This document shows, piece by piece, positions 50,401 to 60,864 of a stretch of 64,000 nucleotides of DNA. The notes under the pieces were generated by a model. The model was not told the origin of the DNA and did no database searches. It saw only the letters and a program-made list of their open reading frames with translations. Position 1 is the first letter of the stretch, and every line of letters begins with the position of its first letter. The DNA comes from Purshia tridentata (lineage: Eukaryota; Streptophyta; Magnoliopsida; Rosales; Rosaceae): the NCBI GenBank assembly GCA_003254885.1, contig QANT01001551.1, forward strand, positions 29,111 to 93,110, written 5' to 3'. The position numbers and the translations under genes were made by a program.

Positions 50401-50527
50401 TTTCACGATCATCAACCTCTTGCCGACGCTGCTCCCGCAGCAACATCCCTATCTCCTTCTCAAATTCATCCCCAAAGGATCCCTCGTTACCTCCAAGCAT
50501 TGGCCTTCTTCCTATTTCAGACAACAT
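44477..50527 (-). CDS. Pumilio (PUF) RNA-binding protein, APUM1/2/3 type
   Basis: Cytoplasmic post-transcriptional repressor that binds UGUA-containing mRNA 3' UTRs. The ATG at 50525-50527 gives [13 protein letters not shown], the family N-terminus. Exon 1 (about 49890-50527) contains [32 protein letters not shown] and [12 protein letters not shown]-like text, and ends at QKSLAEIFQ. Exon 2 (about 47417-49003) carries the NABP-type region, including [25 protein letters not shown] and SYPGSPMA. The PUM-HD spans the last seven exons: [83 protein letters not shown] and [12 protein letters not shown]. That gives the eight repeats with the expected base-contact triplets (for example SR-Q, NY-Q, NH-Q). 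The last exon at 44477-44512 adds a short tail ending HPV. I estimate just over 1,000 residues. From memory, Arabidopsis APUM1 adjoins the SRRM1-like gene At2g29210. Confidence 0.93.
49455..49879. repeat. three tandem ~142-bp repeats in PUM intron 1
   Basis: Copies at 49455-49595 (141 bp), 49596-49738 (143 bp) and 49739-49879 (141 bp), each beginning GCAAYAWATGWCAG. All share the landmarks ACAAATATAAAG, TTACKCAAAGC, AACAAATACAAG, GGCTTCAG and CACRTGTAC in the same order. The array abuts the intron donor: the next partial unit (GCAAATCACCTG) runs into the end of exon 1. Confidence 0.85.
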
Positions 50528-51352
50528 TCTCAATAAAACACTAAACCTACAATTAACCTCTCCGAAAACTCAAAATTAATCACTACCCACTAGCAGAAAA
50601 CAAACCCTAAACCCCTAAAATAATCCCAAAATCAAGACTTTAAACTAAAACCCCATATTTACAACCTTAAAGTTGCTAACTTTAAACTGATCAGAACCCA
50701 AAATTTCTCCCAACCCACTTCATACCTCATCTAAAATCTATACACCCACAAACGATCAACCCCAGAACAACAATCAAAGCTCATAAAGTTATTAGCTTTC
50801 CCTGAATTCAATCCCATAAATTATTGAAACCGCATTTTTTCTAGCACGTTTTCCATGTAACAGCAAAAACAAAGAGCAGAAACAAAAGGATTAAGTGTTG
50901 TGAAATAAAAAAACACAGAAGACAAAACCAGTGAGAGAGCTGAGGAGCGGTGTCCAAAGATCAAAGAGAGTTAGAGAAATAAAGGGTAACTGACTGAGGA
51001 GATCAATACGGCGGCGATTGATTCTTACAAGAACCCTTGTTAGGGTTTTGTTCCAGTTCAAGGAGCGGATTAAATACAGTGATAGTTAGCAAGAAAGAAA
51101 GACGGAAAAGTAATAAAAAAGTACAAAATAAAATTGTTGGCATGTATATCTTTTTTTATTTTGTTAATTGAAAATTGAAATATCTGAAAATAGTTAATTA
51201 ACGTGCCTAAAAAGCAGGGCTAATTGACCAAGTGATATAACGGACTAATGTTTTAGGCAAAATTAAAAGTAAAATAAAAAACAAAAAAAAAATGATAATG
51301 ATTAATGATAATGATGTTTGTTTTCCTTTTTTTCCAATAAAAGAATCTCTGA

Positions 51353-51365
51353 CTGACACGTCAGC
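51353..51365. promoter_or_regulatory. CTGACACGTCAGC dyad with ABRE-like core, PUM upstream
   Basis: Near-palindromic 13-mer about 830 bp upstream of the PUM ATG. On the gene strand it contains ACGTGTC (ABRE-like) and TGACG (bZIP). A version differing at one base lies upstream of the SDIR1-like gene (60160-60172). Confidence 0.45.
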
Positions 51366-52575
51366 TCCTTAGATTCGCTGCTTCTTTAACCCAAAATTAG
51401 TAGTCCAGTGAAAATAGGGCAAGTCCAGTTCATTTTACAGCTACAACTTCCACCAAAATCTCTCAGTTCCTTTTGGGTAATATTGGATTTTTCATTGGAT
51501 ATTTTTTTTCATTTTTACTTTCTATTTTTTTAGCATATCTCTTCTTAGATTTTTTTCTCCTTTTGCCTGCTTTATATGCCTGCAGGTATATCCTAGGACT
51601 GTCTTTTCATTTTGTTCATGTTTTGGTTGTTTTTTATCATTTTGCCCAAATATAGGTTCTACTTAAAAATCTTTAAATTTTTCTGCACAAAGAAATAGAT
51701 AGTTGCTTACATGGTTGTATGTGTTTTTCATGGTTGTTTGGACATTAACCTACTTAAACTATAACCCATACCCCCTAACAAAACCGCCAGTCTCTAACTG
51801 AAACTTATATTAGTTTGTGAATTTATTGTATAACGTTATCATTTAGACAGACAAGGGTACCTTTCAAAAAATAAAAAGACAGACAAGGGTAATTTGGATC
51901 AGGCCATAAATGTATTAAATGTGGTGAATTCATAACATCTATTTTTGTATTTACAAAAGTGTGAACAATAGTATTAATAAAACTGCATTTTGGTACCGTA
52001 TTGTATACGTATCTACCTATATTAATATATAGTTCTAACTTCATTTAATATGCGTATAGTATTAAATTGTGGTCTCTTAAATAACTCAAGAGTAGTACAA
52101 ATATAGATATTTATACTGGTTGGTAACATAGAATACATCTCATAATTTTGTTCATACAATTAGCTTTTTCAAACTAATTATTAATTTAGGAATTAGGAGT
52201 ATTTCTCGTCAATATTTGAACGACTTAGTTTCATTAAAAAAAAAAAAAAATGAACCAATGAAGACTATTGCTTGCAAGTTGTTGCAGCCTTGCAGGGCTT
52301 GGTCTGTTGGGTCCGAAGAAGCAGCTTTGGCCTACCGCCTGATTCTTTAGTGCGGTGCATGGCATTGTTGACCAAAAAATAAATTCTAAAGGCATTGCTG
52401 ATGCATATAAAATTAAGTGGGCATCTCACCTGTCCTTAATAATACTTTGTAATTTAGTTATAAGGATCACATTTTGCTGTTAATCGTGCAAACCAGATTT
52501 GATGTATTGGAGGCCCATGTTGGAGGAAGGTCCATACATTTTGCCTTATATAAAAATCACAATGAAATAATTTAA

Positions 52576-52673
52576 TTAGTCGAAATGGTGATAATAAGTG
52601 GTGAAATTTTAGTTAGTCGAAATGGTGATAATAAGTGGTGATAATTTAGTTAGTCGAAATAGTGAAATTTTAC
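52576..52673. repeat. 37-bp tandem repeat, 2.6 copies
   Basis: Units start TTAGTCGAAATRGTGA at 52576, 52613 and 52650. The first two copies differ by a few bases at the end, and the third is truncated. Confidence 0.8.
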
Positions 52674-53329
52674 AGGTTAAGAACTTAAGATTAAGATATC
52701 TGATTTTCTCTAGTATAACTAAAAAAATAAATAAGAAGAATATGAAAATGGTCGTATCTCACCTAAGATTTGGTACATAATTAGGGAGAGAGGTGTTGCC
52801 GTGTTGGGTTCCCTCATAAAGTCATTATCAAAAATAAATAAATCCAAAGTTTCCCTATTTGTCCTTTAACCCCCGGCTAACCTTGTGATATCCTCAGGGT
52901 TTCAATCACAATAGAAATGTCAAACTACAAAATCAGGTTGGTGTTATCGGTCATCCACCAACTGCTCTCACATGGCTACAGAAGAAGTATACTGATATAT
53001 TCTAGTTAATGCTCAATTGACAATCTCTGAGTACTGCAATTTAGGTAGAGGGTTCAAACGGATACAATGGTTGTTTTAATATGTTATTGGAATTTTATTT
53101 GCAAGAGGTTTTGGTTCGAATCTTTTCTCGTAATTGTGTATGTCTGTGTGTGTTAACTTTATATACATTTTATCAGCTTAATTATTCTCTGATAACCTAT
53201 CAGCATGTAAAGGCTTGGTTCGAAAAGATAATGCATGGGAGGGAGGGTAAGGGTGACATGTTGTGAAGTAAGCAGGTTGTTGGTATTGGATGCCAATTTG
53301 GGGAAAACCCTTTGGGATAGGAAAGCTGG

Positions 53330-53347
53330 GTGTGTGTGTGTGTGTGT
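53330..53347. repeat. (TG)n microsatellite
   Basis: Nine uninterrupted TG units. Confidence 0.8.
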
Positions 53348-56300
53348 CAGCAAATGGGTCATGTTGTCTATATTTAGAAGAGGGACATGGACTGATGGAG
53401 GAGGGTCATCTGCTGCTTCTTTATACTTTTTTAGGAGAAGAGAAAGGTGAAGAATTCAAACCCGAGTGTAGAAGAAAGAGAATTTTTATTTTCGGTTAAC
53501 TAGACCAACCCTAACTCACATAATTCTTTATACTTCACCACCCGTTCGTGTAAATGCCAAATTGCCAATGCATGGAATCAACATAACTCATATGTTTTCT
53601 AAAGGCTTAAGCTTCAAGTGAATGGCCAACCAAGTGGAACACTTCATAACCCGCTCTACATAAATAAGTGACAGTTGTAGGGTGATGATTGTGCACATAT
53701 AAGATTATATTCATATCTAATATAGATTTTTAATACTTTTTATTCTCAATCGATATATCTATATTAAAAATTTAAAAAGTATATTTTACAAGTTTAGTGA
53801 ACTTAATTACTGCAGTAAATTCAATTCTATACAAGAAAATTTATACATGATTTAACAAGTGCTTTTTCAGAAAGTATCAGAGAAAGTGGCGATCTGCAGG
53901 AAATATTTTATATGCTTCTAAACAATAAAAATTTTACAAAACAAATTCGCTTTGTACAAAAGACATGTTCAAAGGTGCCTTTAATGTAAGTTTGATTTTT
54001 ACAATTTCTAATCTTGTTTGTTGAAAGTAACTAGTAGTAGCTTGTGACGTGTTTAGTATAAGTTTGGCCAATTGAAAATGAAAGATAATGATCATTTATG
54101 TTGTTAATTTAGTACACTAGTTTTCTTTTTGTTGGTGGAAATTCAGTAGACTAATTTGTCAATTTGGGGTTGGCCTTTTGACCCAATTGTTTATTAATTT
54201 AGGCATTAATATATAAATTTATTTATACAGTTCGCATTAATTATACTTTATACTTTATACTTTCACAATCAAGCCATAATCAATGACTTTGTTATTAAAA
54301 CAAAAAGGAGAAGGGGGGTTTACTTTACTCCTGTATTATGGCTTAGAAAGATGGGAAGAAAATACATGGCTATGGAGTATGGCCTCTGTGCGACGAAGTT
54401 GGGTATTTGAATAACGCAGGCCCTAACATAATTGGGCTTACCTTGGGCCTTGTGGTCCAAAGTCAGTTTCAACAACTCAGCCCAACCCTATACAAGCTGG
54501 AGAAAATATGATTTAGAAGCCCATTTCCAATTAACTGGGCCGTACATAGGATCTTAGAAGCCCATTTTGAGGGTAAATCATTAATTTGATGAGTTTTGTT
54601 TTTGTCCAAAGAATATTGCTTTTTAGCTTTTCCCGGAGATTACGGATGAAAAAAAAGAAAAATTTTCTTCTACGAGAAATTTGTCACTTTTTTTCTTGGG
54701 AAAGTGACGAAATGAAGACTCAACTCAAATGTGAAATTGGCACCTGGAAAGGTTTGAAAAACCACCTAATTAATTCACTTCTTTTTAAGCTTTTTTGGTA
54801 GATGGAAGTGACAGAGAAAATACAAGATTACTTTGTGAATAAATATATAAATTTAGTACATAAAATTTTGTGTTTCTAATAATTCAAGGAATGATTTGAA
54901 AATCATATATTTTTTTATTTTTATTCTAGCAAATATATGTGTATATATACGTGTCTCATAATCAATTGGGAAAACTGGAAAAGAGTGAAGGATGATTAAT
55001 TAATTAATTGTTTAGTATGGTAGCTATAAGGCATTAGCATGCATCATAGTGCTTGAGCTTAAGTGACAACTCTGCCATAGAAGTTGTAATGTACACTTTT
55101 CACGCATGCAACTGAACAGAAACAACTATTACCCATCCACCATCATTTTTATGGCTGCATTTACCCAAGAACTAGAAAAGACACAATCACAACAAGTTAG
55201 TGGTACCAAATCATTTCTCTTGTTACATCTAAACATATAATAATTTATGTTGAGGTATTTCTTCTTCTTTTTGTTCTCAGTTTATTTTCTTTATAAAATG
55301 ATAATATATATATTATTCATCTTTTTAAAAGTTCAACTCATAAGATAAGAGTGATATTATTCATCTTGTTTATTTTGCTATATGAAAGAATATGACCCAG
55401 GTAGATTCTTCCTGTAATTAAGAAAATAATAATTAAGAGTGCGTGATAGAGTGAATTAAGTTCCTCCTAATTTGCTCATTCGAATTAATTAAGGAGCGGA
55501 AGAGTACATATACAGTTGGATGAGAATTAATTAATCCAAACAGTAGAAATAGATGATTGGGGGGAGAGTGGGGCCCAGTTTCATGTACTCCATATACACA
55601 CGCCACGCTCCTTGCCTCGTTTCGGAATCTTCTTGACGAAGCTGACCATTTGAATTTCAAACTCGGCGTCCGAATGTTTAACATGGTCAAGTCAACGTCT
55701 CACACCCACGCGCCAGGCCATAAATACTTCGCCACTGATTATCAAATTAATCACATGCCAATTTAAATTTTCCCACTTGACCCACTCACACACTCGCTCA
55801 CACGGACAGCACATTACAACACTATATTTATTGTTTCCGCGTAATTCTTCATCCAAACGAAATAAAGAAAAGCAATTTCGATTATTATATTTGAAAAATA
55901 CGGATGTTAATTTTTGTTTTATTACATTTTTATTCAAATTATAATTTGAATAACAAATTTGTTTTCCCCCTAATTTAGATAACAAGTTTAAGAGCATTAA
56001 ACAAATAAAAAGTTAAATAATAATGTTGGGAGGCACTAACTATAATAGTTTTACAACTAACAAAAATAAAATTGATATGTATATACATATATATATATAT
56101 GTAGTCTAATATTGTGTGCATGTTGACTTGTCTTTTCATATAGAATTTCAAAAACCTTCTACATTAGTTTTGATGGCGAAATTTGATATTCATTCTAATT
56201 ATAATTTGATTCAATACATTTGATTTTTAAGGAGTTAAGTGAATTTCTAAGAAAAAAAAGTAGAGGGTACAAATTTCTTATGCTTTCAAGATTTTGAGTG

Positions 56301-56904
56301 AATCATGATGTCTCTAGCTTCCTACTTTTAATTTATAATGTGCACATAAAGTATTAAGGATAGAAAAATTGTAAACTTTAATTTAATCTAAAATTCAATT
56401 TATTTAACTTGTACGAAAATAAATTTGTAAAACAATTCAACCTAGTCACCTTTTTTTTTGAGAACTAAACCGAGCCACTTAAAAGATTATATTATATATG
56501 TTAAATGATCTCAATATGACTTATTTCTAAATTAGATCAAAAGTGGAGAAAAAAATTCAAACAAAATATTTACTTTTGAAATAACATCTTTGTAAAAATT
56601 TTGTAACCTTGCTCTCCATTTTTTACTGTTTTTTTATTTGTATGTTATTCCACGCTATTTTATTTGTTGACAAAAAAATATAATTTTATTATATTTATAT
56701 GCGAAACCCTCGTGCATATAACAGTGATAAAGAAAATCACACACGCTGAAATACTCTGTTATTTTCTTTTCATTACAAAATATGTTGTATTTTATGTGTG
56801 AGTGGATAAATTTCCAGAGTGGAAAAAGAAGAGGATAAATCCTTTTTGGATTATTTGACTAATAGTACGTTTTCTAGTGGAGTAATCAGGTGCCCAGTGA
56901 AACT

Positions 56905-56966
56905 ACGCGTGACTATACGCGCCACGGAAAAGAACCTTATTTTGTCCTTTTTCACCTCCCACGCGT
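56905..56966. promoter_or_regulatory. three CGCG boxes upstream of RING/DUF1117 gene
   Basis: ACGCGT at 56905-56910, ACGCGC at 56917-56922 and ACGCGT at 56961-56966 all match VCGCGB, the core bound by calmodulin-binding CAMTA factors. The last sits within CCACGCGTGCC, just before a possible TATA-like TTAAAAG. They are 100-160 bp upstream of the ATG in otherwise AT-rich DNA. Confidence 0.5.
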
Positions 56967-57063
56967 GCCTTAAAAGCCTTCTTCACCCTCCCCTTTTCAT
57001 TTCTCTCTCTCGTTCTCTCTTTTCTCTCTCAGAGTCTCTTCCGCTTCAGATCTATAGACCTGC

Positions 57064-58140
57064 ATGGCCATGTCATCGCCGGCCCCGACGACGTCGTATT
57101 GGTGCTACAGATGCACTCGCTTCGTCCGTGTCTGGGTCCAAGACACAGCCATCACATGCCCCCACTGCGACACCGGATTCCTCGAAGAGATTGAAACGAC
57201 GCCGCCGCCGCCGACCAATCACCACCGTCGATTCCCGTCCTCCCACATCCACGATCAAGATTCCAGTCAAACCCAGACTCCGAATCCCCGCCGGGTTCGC
57301 CGGGGATCCGGAGACCGGTCCCCCTTCAACCCGGTCATAGTCCTACGTGGCACCGCCGATGACACAGAGTCCAACCCTTTCGAACTTTACTACGACGACG
57401 CTGCCGGCTCCGGCCTCCGACCACTCCCAGCCACCATGTCCGAGTTCTTAATGGGCTCGGGCTTCGACCGATTATTAGACCAGCTGTCCCAGATCGAAAT
57501 CACCGGGCTGGGTCGACCCGAAAACCCGCCAGCTTCCAAAGCTGCCATCGAGTCGATGCCGGTTGTTTATATCGCCGAAGGCCACGTGGGGTCCGAGTCA
57601 CACTGCGCAGTTTGCAAAGAGGCTTTCGAACTCGGGTCGGAGGCCCGAGAACTGCCATGTAAGCACATATACCACTCGGATTGCATCCTCCCCTGGCTTT
57701 CGATCCGAAACTCGTGCCCGGTTTGCCGACACGAGCTGCCCGCTGACCGGAATTCGGATTCGGGTCTCGAAGAAGAGACCATGGGGTTGACCATCTGGAG
57801 ATTACCCGGAGGTGGGTTCGCTGTGGGGAGGTTCTCCGGGGGCAGAAGACAGGGAGAGAGGGAATTGCCGGTTGTGTACACTGAAATGGATGGCGGGTTT
57901 AATGGAAACGGGGCTCCGAGAAGGGTATTATGGGCAGCGAGGAGTAGAGGGAGAGAGAGTCGTGGGCTTGGCAGGGTTTTTCGTAATTTGGCGTCGTTTT
58001 GGGGAAGGTTTAGGCCCAATTCTTCTTCATCGAGGTCCGGGCCTGAAACTGGGTCTTTCAGTCGGAGTCGTAGCCACTCAAGCTCCGTGTTTGGTAGGTA
58101 CGTGCAGAGGCGTAGCAGGGCTTGGGTCTTGGATGATTAG
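57064..58140 (+). CDS. RING-H2/DUF1117 E3 ubiquitin ligase (RDUF/RHC2A type)
   Basis: Intronless, 358 residues. The N-terminal zinc-ribbon (about residues 12-42) has the pattern [12 protein letters not shown] then [14 protein letters not shown] Pro/Arg-rich linker and NPFELYYDD follow, then [20 protein letters not shown], conserved in this group. The RING-H2 finger is at about residues 181-222: [32 protein letters not shown] and [11 protein letters not shown], with all eight zinc ligands present. The C-terminal DUF1117 region includes [20 protein letters not shown] and [13 protein letters not shown], and ends in Ser/Arg-rich sequence. Arabidopsis relatives are RDUF1, RDUF2 (ABA and drought responses) and RHC2A; I cannot choose among them from sequence alone. 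A nuclear or cytosolic site is likely, as there is no membrane segment. Start at 57064; codon 3 is an alternative Met. Confidence 0.92.
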   Translation: MAMSSPAPTTSYWCYRCTRFVRVWVQDTAITCPHCDTGFLEEIETTPPPPTNHHRRFPSSHIHDQDSSQTQTPNPRRVRRGSGDRSPFNPVIVLRGTADDTESNPFELYYDDAAGSGLRPLPATMSEFLMGSGFDRLLDQLSQIEITGLGRPENPPASKAAIESMPVVYIAEGHVGSESHCAVCKEAFELGSEARELPCKHIYHSDCILPWLSIRNSCPVCRHELPADRNSDSGLEEETMGLTIWRLPGGGFAVGRFSGGRRQGERELPVVYTEMDGGFNGNGAPRRVLWAARSRGRESRGLGRVFRNLASFWGRFRPNSSSSRSGPETGSFSRSRSHSSSVFGRYVQRRSRAWVLDD

Positions 58141-59553
58141 AATGGGAATAATCAGCGATTCTGAATTTTGGAGCTAATACAAAGAACCCAATTTTTGTTT
58201 TTTTGTTTTTCAGTTAATTTGAATTTAATTTTCGATATGGGATGTTTGGAAAATATTAATATTCATCATTGTATATACTTTTATAGCATTTATTTTCGAA
58301 GAGTTTCAAATTTGCCAATTTGGGTTATGTTTTGCTACTTCTGAAGAATTGGCATTGTTTGCAGCATTATAGCAAATTAGCATTTGATTTTATTGTTGTT
58401 GAGTTTGGTTGGCATGAAGTGATTGAGAGCAGGAGTGTCAGTTGATTCAGTTTTATGTAGCTCAAGAATCTGAGTGTACCTGTTAATGTTTGGCTTTGCA
58501 GTCCCGGAGCTGCTGCTGGGTCAAATAATTGAGATGTAGGATCCAAGGTTGGTGGCTCAAAAGCACCAAATTTTGGTCTTGTTCTGTAGAGCTTATGTGA
58601 AATATGCCCACTTGTACTAAGACTAAGACTTGATGGCTCAAACAAATAATTCAACAGTGCCTGTTTCCGAGTAGATTACAGTTGGAAATGTGCCTACTTA
58701 CAAAGATGAATGACTCTTCAGAATAATAAAAAATAAATGAATACGTCAGATTCAAATTTGTTGGCAAAGGACAAAGGAGGAATGGTTGTTTAGCTTGTTT
58801 ATACAAAGAGCCAAGTATGGCCAATTATCCAATGCCAAAGTGAAATCAAGCCCATTTAATTTGAGTTAGTCCATAACCTTGGCTTTGTACTTTGTAATTA
58901 GGACCAGCCCAACTCAGCTATGGCCTTTTTACTTTTAGCCCATATGAAAGGGTTTTTTCTTGGTCAGCTTCCTAAATCTTAGGCCTGTGCAAGATATTCC
59001 AGGGAGCCTCCACTTTCTTTTTAATTTCCTCCTTGGATAACCTACCTGACTGTGTTATTGTTCATTATAATTCTGTCCTCACCAGTTCCATCTAACATAG
59101 GGCATTGCTAATTAAAATTAGTTTAATTAATTAAATGCTTATACCAACTAGTTAATAATTTCGTGATATTTCTTTTCATAATGTTAGAATAGTGCAAAGT
59201 TGAATTTTCCTTCTTAGAAAAATAAAAATAAAATTAAACGCTTGATGAGAAGTTGAGAACTCGCCAAAACAATGTTGTAGGGTTGGTGACGACCCGGTTA
59301 TTGGCAGCAAAAGCAGCGTCATGGTCATGGGACAATCTTTCTTTATTGGCCGGGTCATTGGCTATTACCTCAACGTGATGGTTAGTACTAACTTAGTAGT
59401 TGGCTTTTATGAGTCATTCTTCCAATCACAATTCAACACATATGTGTTTATTCTTTTTTTCTTAATAAGTGATTTATGCTTTTATAACCAAAAATAACGA
59501 TTTGGGCATGTGTGGATTGGTGTTTTACAATTAAATATAAATATATGTTTATT

Positions 59554-59604
59554 TTAGTTGGTGAAAGTTTATTTGAGTGTGTATAAGATTGGAGGTTCGA
59601 ACTC
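59554..59604 (+). mobile_element. possible SINE head (Pol III A/B boxes)
   Basis: TTAGTTGGTG (A-box-like, about 59554-59563) is followed about 30 bp later by GGTTCGAACTC (59594-59604), which fits the B-box consensus GGTTCGANTCC. No cloverleaf forms, so it is not a tRNA gene. No target-site duplication or poly-A end was identified. Confidence 0.25.
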
Positions 59605-60158
59605 TATTTTGTATTTATTTTTTAGAAGGCCGGGTTGGAGGTTGGTGCCTGAGGGTGGCCAACGATGGTTGTTGGAGGCCAATTGCCAAAGAAGGTCTCA
59701 TGATGTGGTCATCGGAGTCCGGTGACCGACGGTGGTGGCCGAAGGTGAAAGTTTAAATACCTAATTACACATGTGATTTGAAATTCATAGATTTGATTTT
59801 TTCAAATCTATTAATCACTTCTTTAATTTTAACCCGGACATGAATACTTAAATTTGCACTCTTAAAATCCAAATCCTCTCCATGAAAATATGAAATACCT
59901 CTACCCATTAAGAGTATGCTTTTAATGCTATATTTTAAAGAGAAATGAGGAAATAAATTAGAATTATCATGATTCATGAGTCACTAATTCGAGATGCAAC
60001 CAGTTTCCAAATTGTATTAAAAAAGGATTTCCACTCTTTGTTTTGTATTCCAGCTCACTGGTGTGACGCGGCAGATTTGGAATTAAGGAGCAAATCCTAC
60101 GGCGTCGATGCAACTTTGCATGTTCCGAAAGTCGTGGCAGCGGTCGGATGAAAAGCAA

Positions 60159-60172
60159 GCTGACGCGTCAGC
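60159..60172. promoter_or_regulatory. 14-bp perfect palindrome GCTGACGCGTCAGC
   Basis: A perfect dyad with a CGCG core flanked by TGACG half-sites, about 120 bp upstream of the probable SDIR1-like transcription start. It could be read by CAMTA or TGA-type bZIP factors. This is inferred from the motif alone. Confidence 0.5.
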
Positions 60173-60389
60173 CTCTAAAGCCCTCTCTAAACAAATAAAC
60201 TATTATTTATTTTTTCAATACAAAAAATAAAAAAATAAAAAGAGTTAACTGTTCGGAACTTCGGACAGTAAGCGCGCGTTGTTGCTCTATCTCTTTCGCT
60301 CCCTTTCATATTGTCCACTCCTACATTCTCTCGGAAGTTCGGAACAAGATCTCTCCACCCTCTCTGTGTTTCGCTTCACACCTGTAGCT

Positions 60390-60806
60390 GTAAGTCTTCT
60401 CCATTTCCATCATGTTTGTTTACAGAGAAAATCGGACGAAAATTTTAAATTTACTTTTTCGTATAACCGCAGTCTCTATAGTTCTTGGAGAAAATCTGAG
60501 GTTATGCATTTTTATGATTTCTTTTTCTTGCATTCAGATTAGCTGGCATCTCTGTGAATTTTTGGTAGACGTGGGATTGCATCTTCAATGATCATCTGTG
60601 TAATTTAATCTACTGTGAAATAGGATATTGAGATTTTGTTCTCAGTTAGGATACATTTCTAGATACTTGTTCAAGCAAAAAACAATATGATTTTGTTGTA
60701 GTCTTGTAGAAAAATTTTCTGAGACACGTGAGCATTTCCTCTACTGAATAATTGAATTTTGTTTGTGTGGTAAACTGGTAATTGATGTTCTTTGGAACTT
60801 TTGCAG
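60390..60806 (+). other. predicted 5' leader intron of SDIR1-like gene
   Basis: GTAAGT at 60390 and TTGCAG ending at 60806 are strong splice sites between a CT-rich presumed leader and the ATG at 60865. No coding sequence lies between. First introns in leaders are common in this type of gene and often raise expression. Confidence 0.55.
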
Positions 60807-60864
60807 GTGTTGCATTTCCCTTTAATTTCTTGATAAGGGCAATTCTTTGAAACCTTTTCCAACT

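Larger units (their letters stand above)
50528..57063. other. 6.5-kb gene-poor gap
   Basis: The left ~540 bp hold the PUM leader (possibly spliced) and promoter. From 51.4 to 56.8 kb I find no ORF with protein-like composition. It holds a 37-bp tandem repeat (52576-52673), a (TG)n microsatellite (53330-53347), poly-A and (ATTA)n runs, and a GC-richer islet at 55557-55810. The right ~200 bp are the promoter of the DUF1117 RING gene. Confidence 0.5.
58141..60864. other. intergenic, 2.7 kb, with SDIR1-like leader
   Basis: The left end is the RING/DUF1117 3' UTR. The middle is AT-rich, with a possible SINE-like A/B-box pair near 59554-59604, followed by a GC-richer GGTGG-rich stretch to 59750. 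No gene is supported. The right ~600 bp hold the SDIR1-like promoter, 5' leader and a leader intron. Confidence 0.5.

Noticed and set aside
53081-53130. Possible tRNA or SINE because of GGTTCGAATC (B-box-like)
   Set aside because: No convincing A box at the right distance and no cloverleaf; a single short match is not enough.
58367-58654. 95-codon minus-strand ORF downstream of the RING/DUF1117 gene
   Set aside because: Short, low-complexity start, no family resemblance; the region is more likely 3' UTR or spacer.
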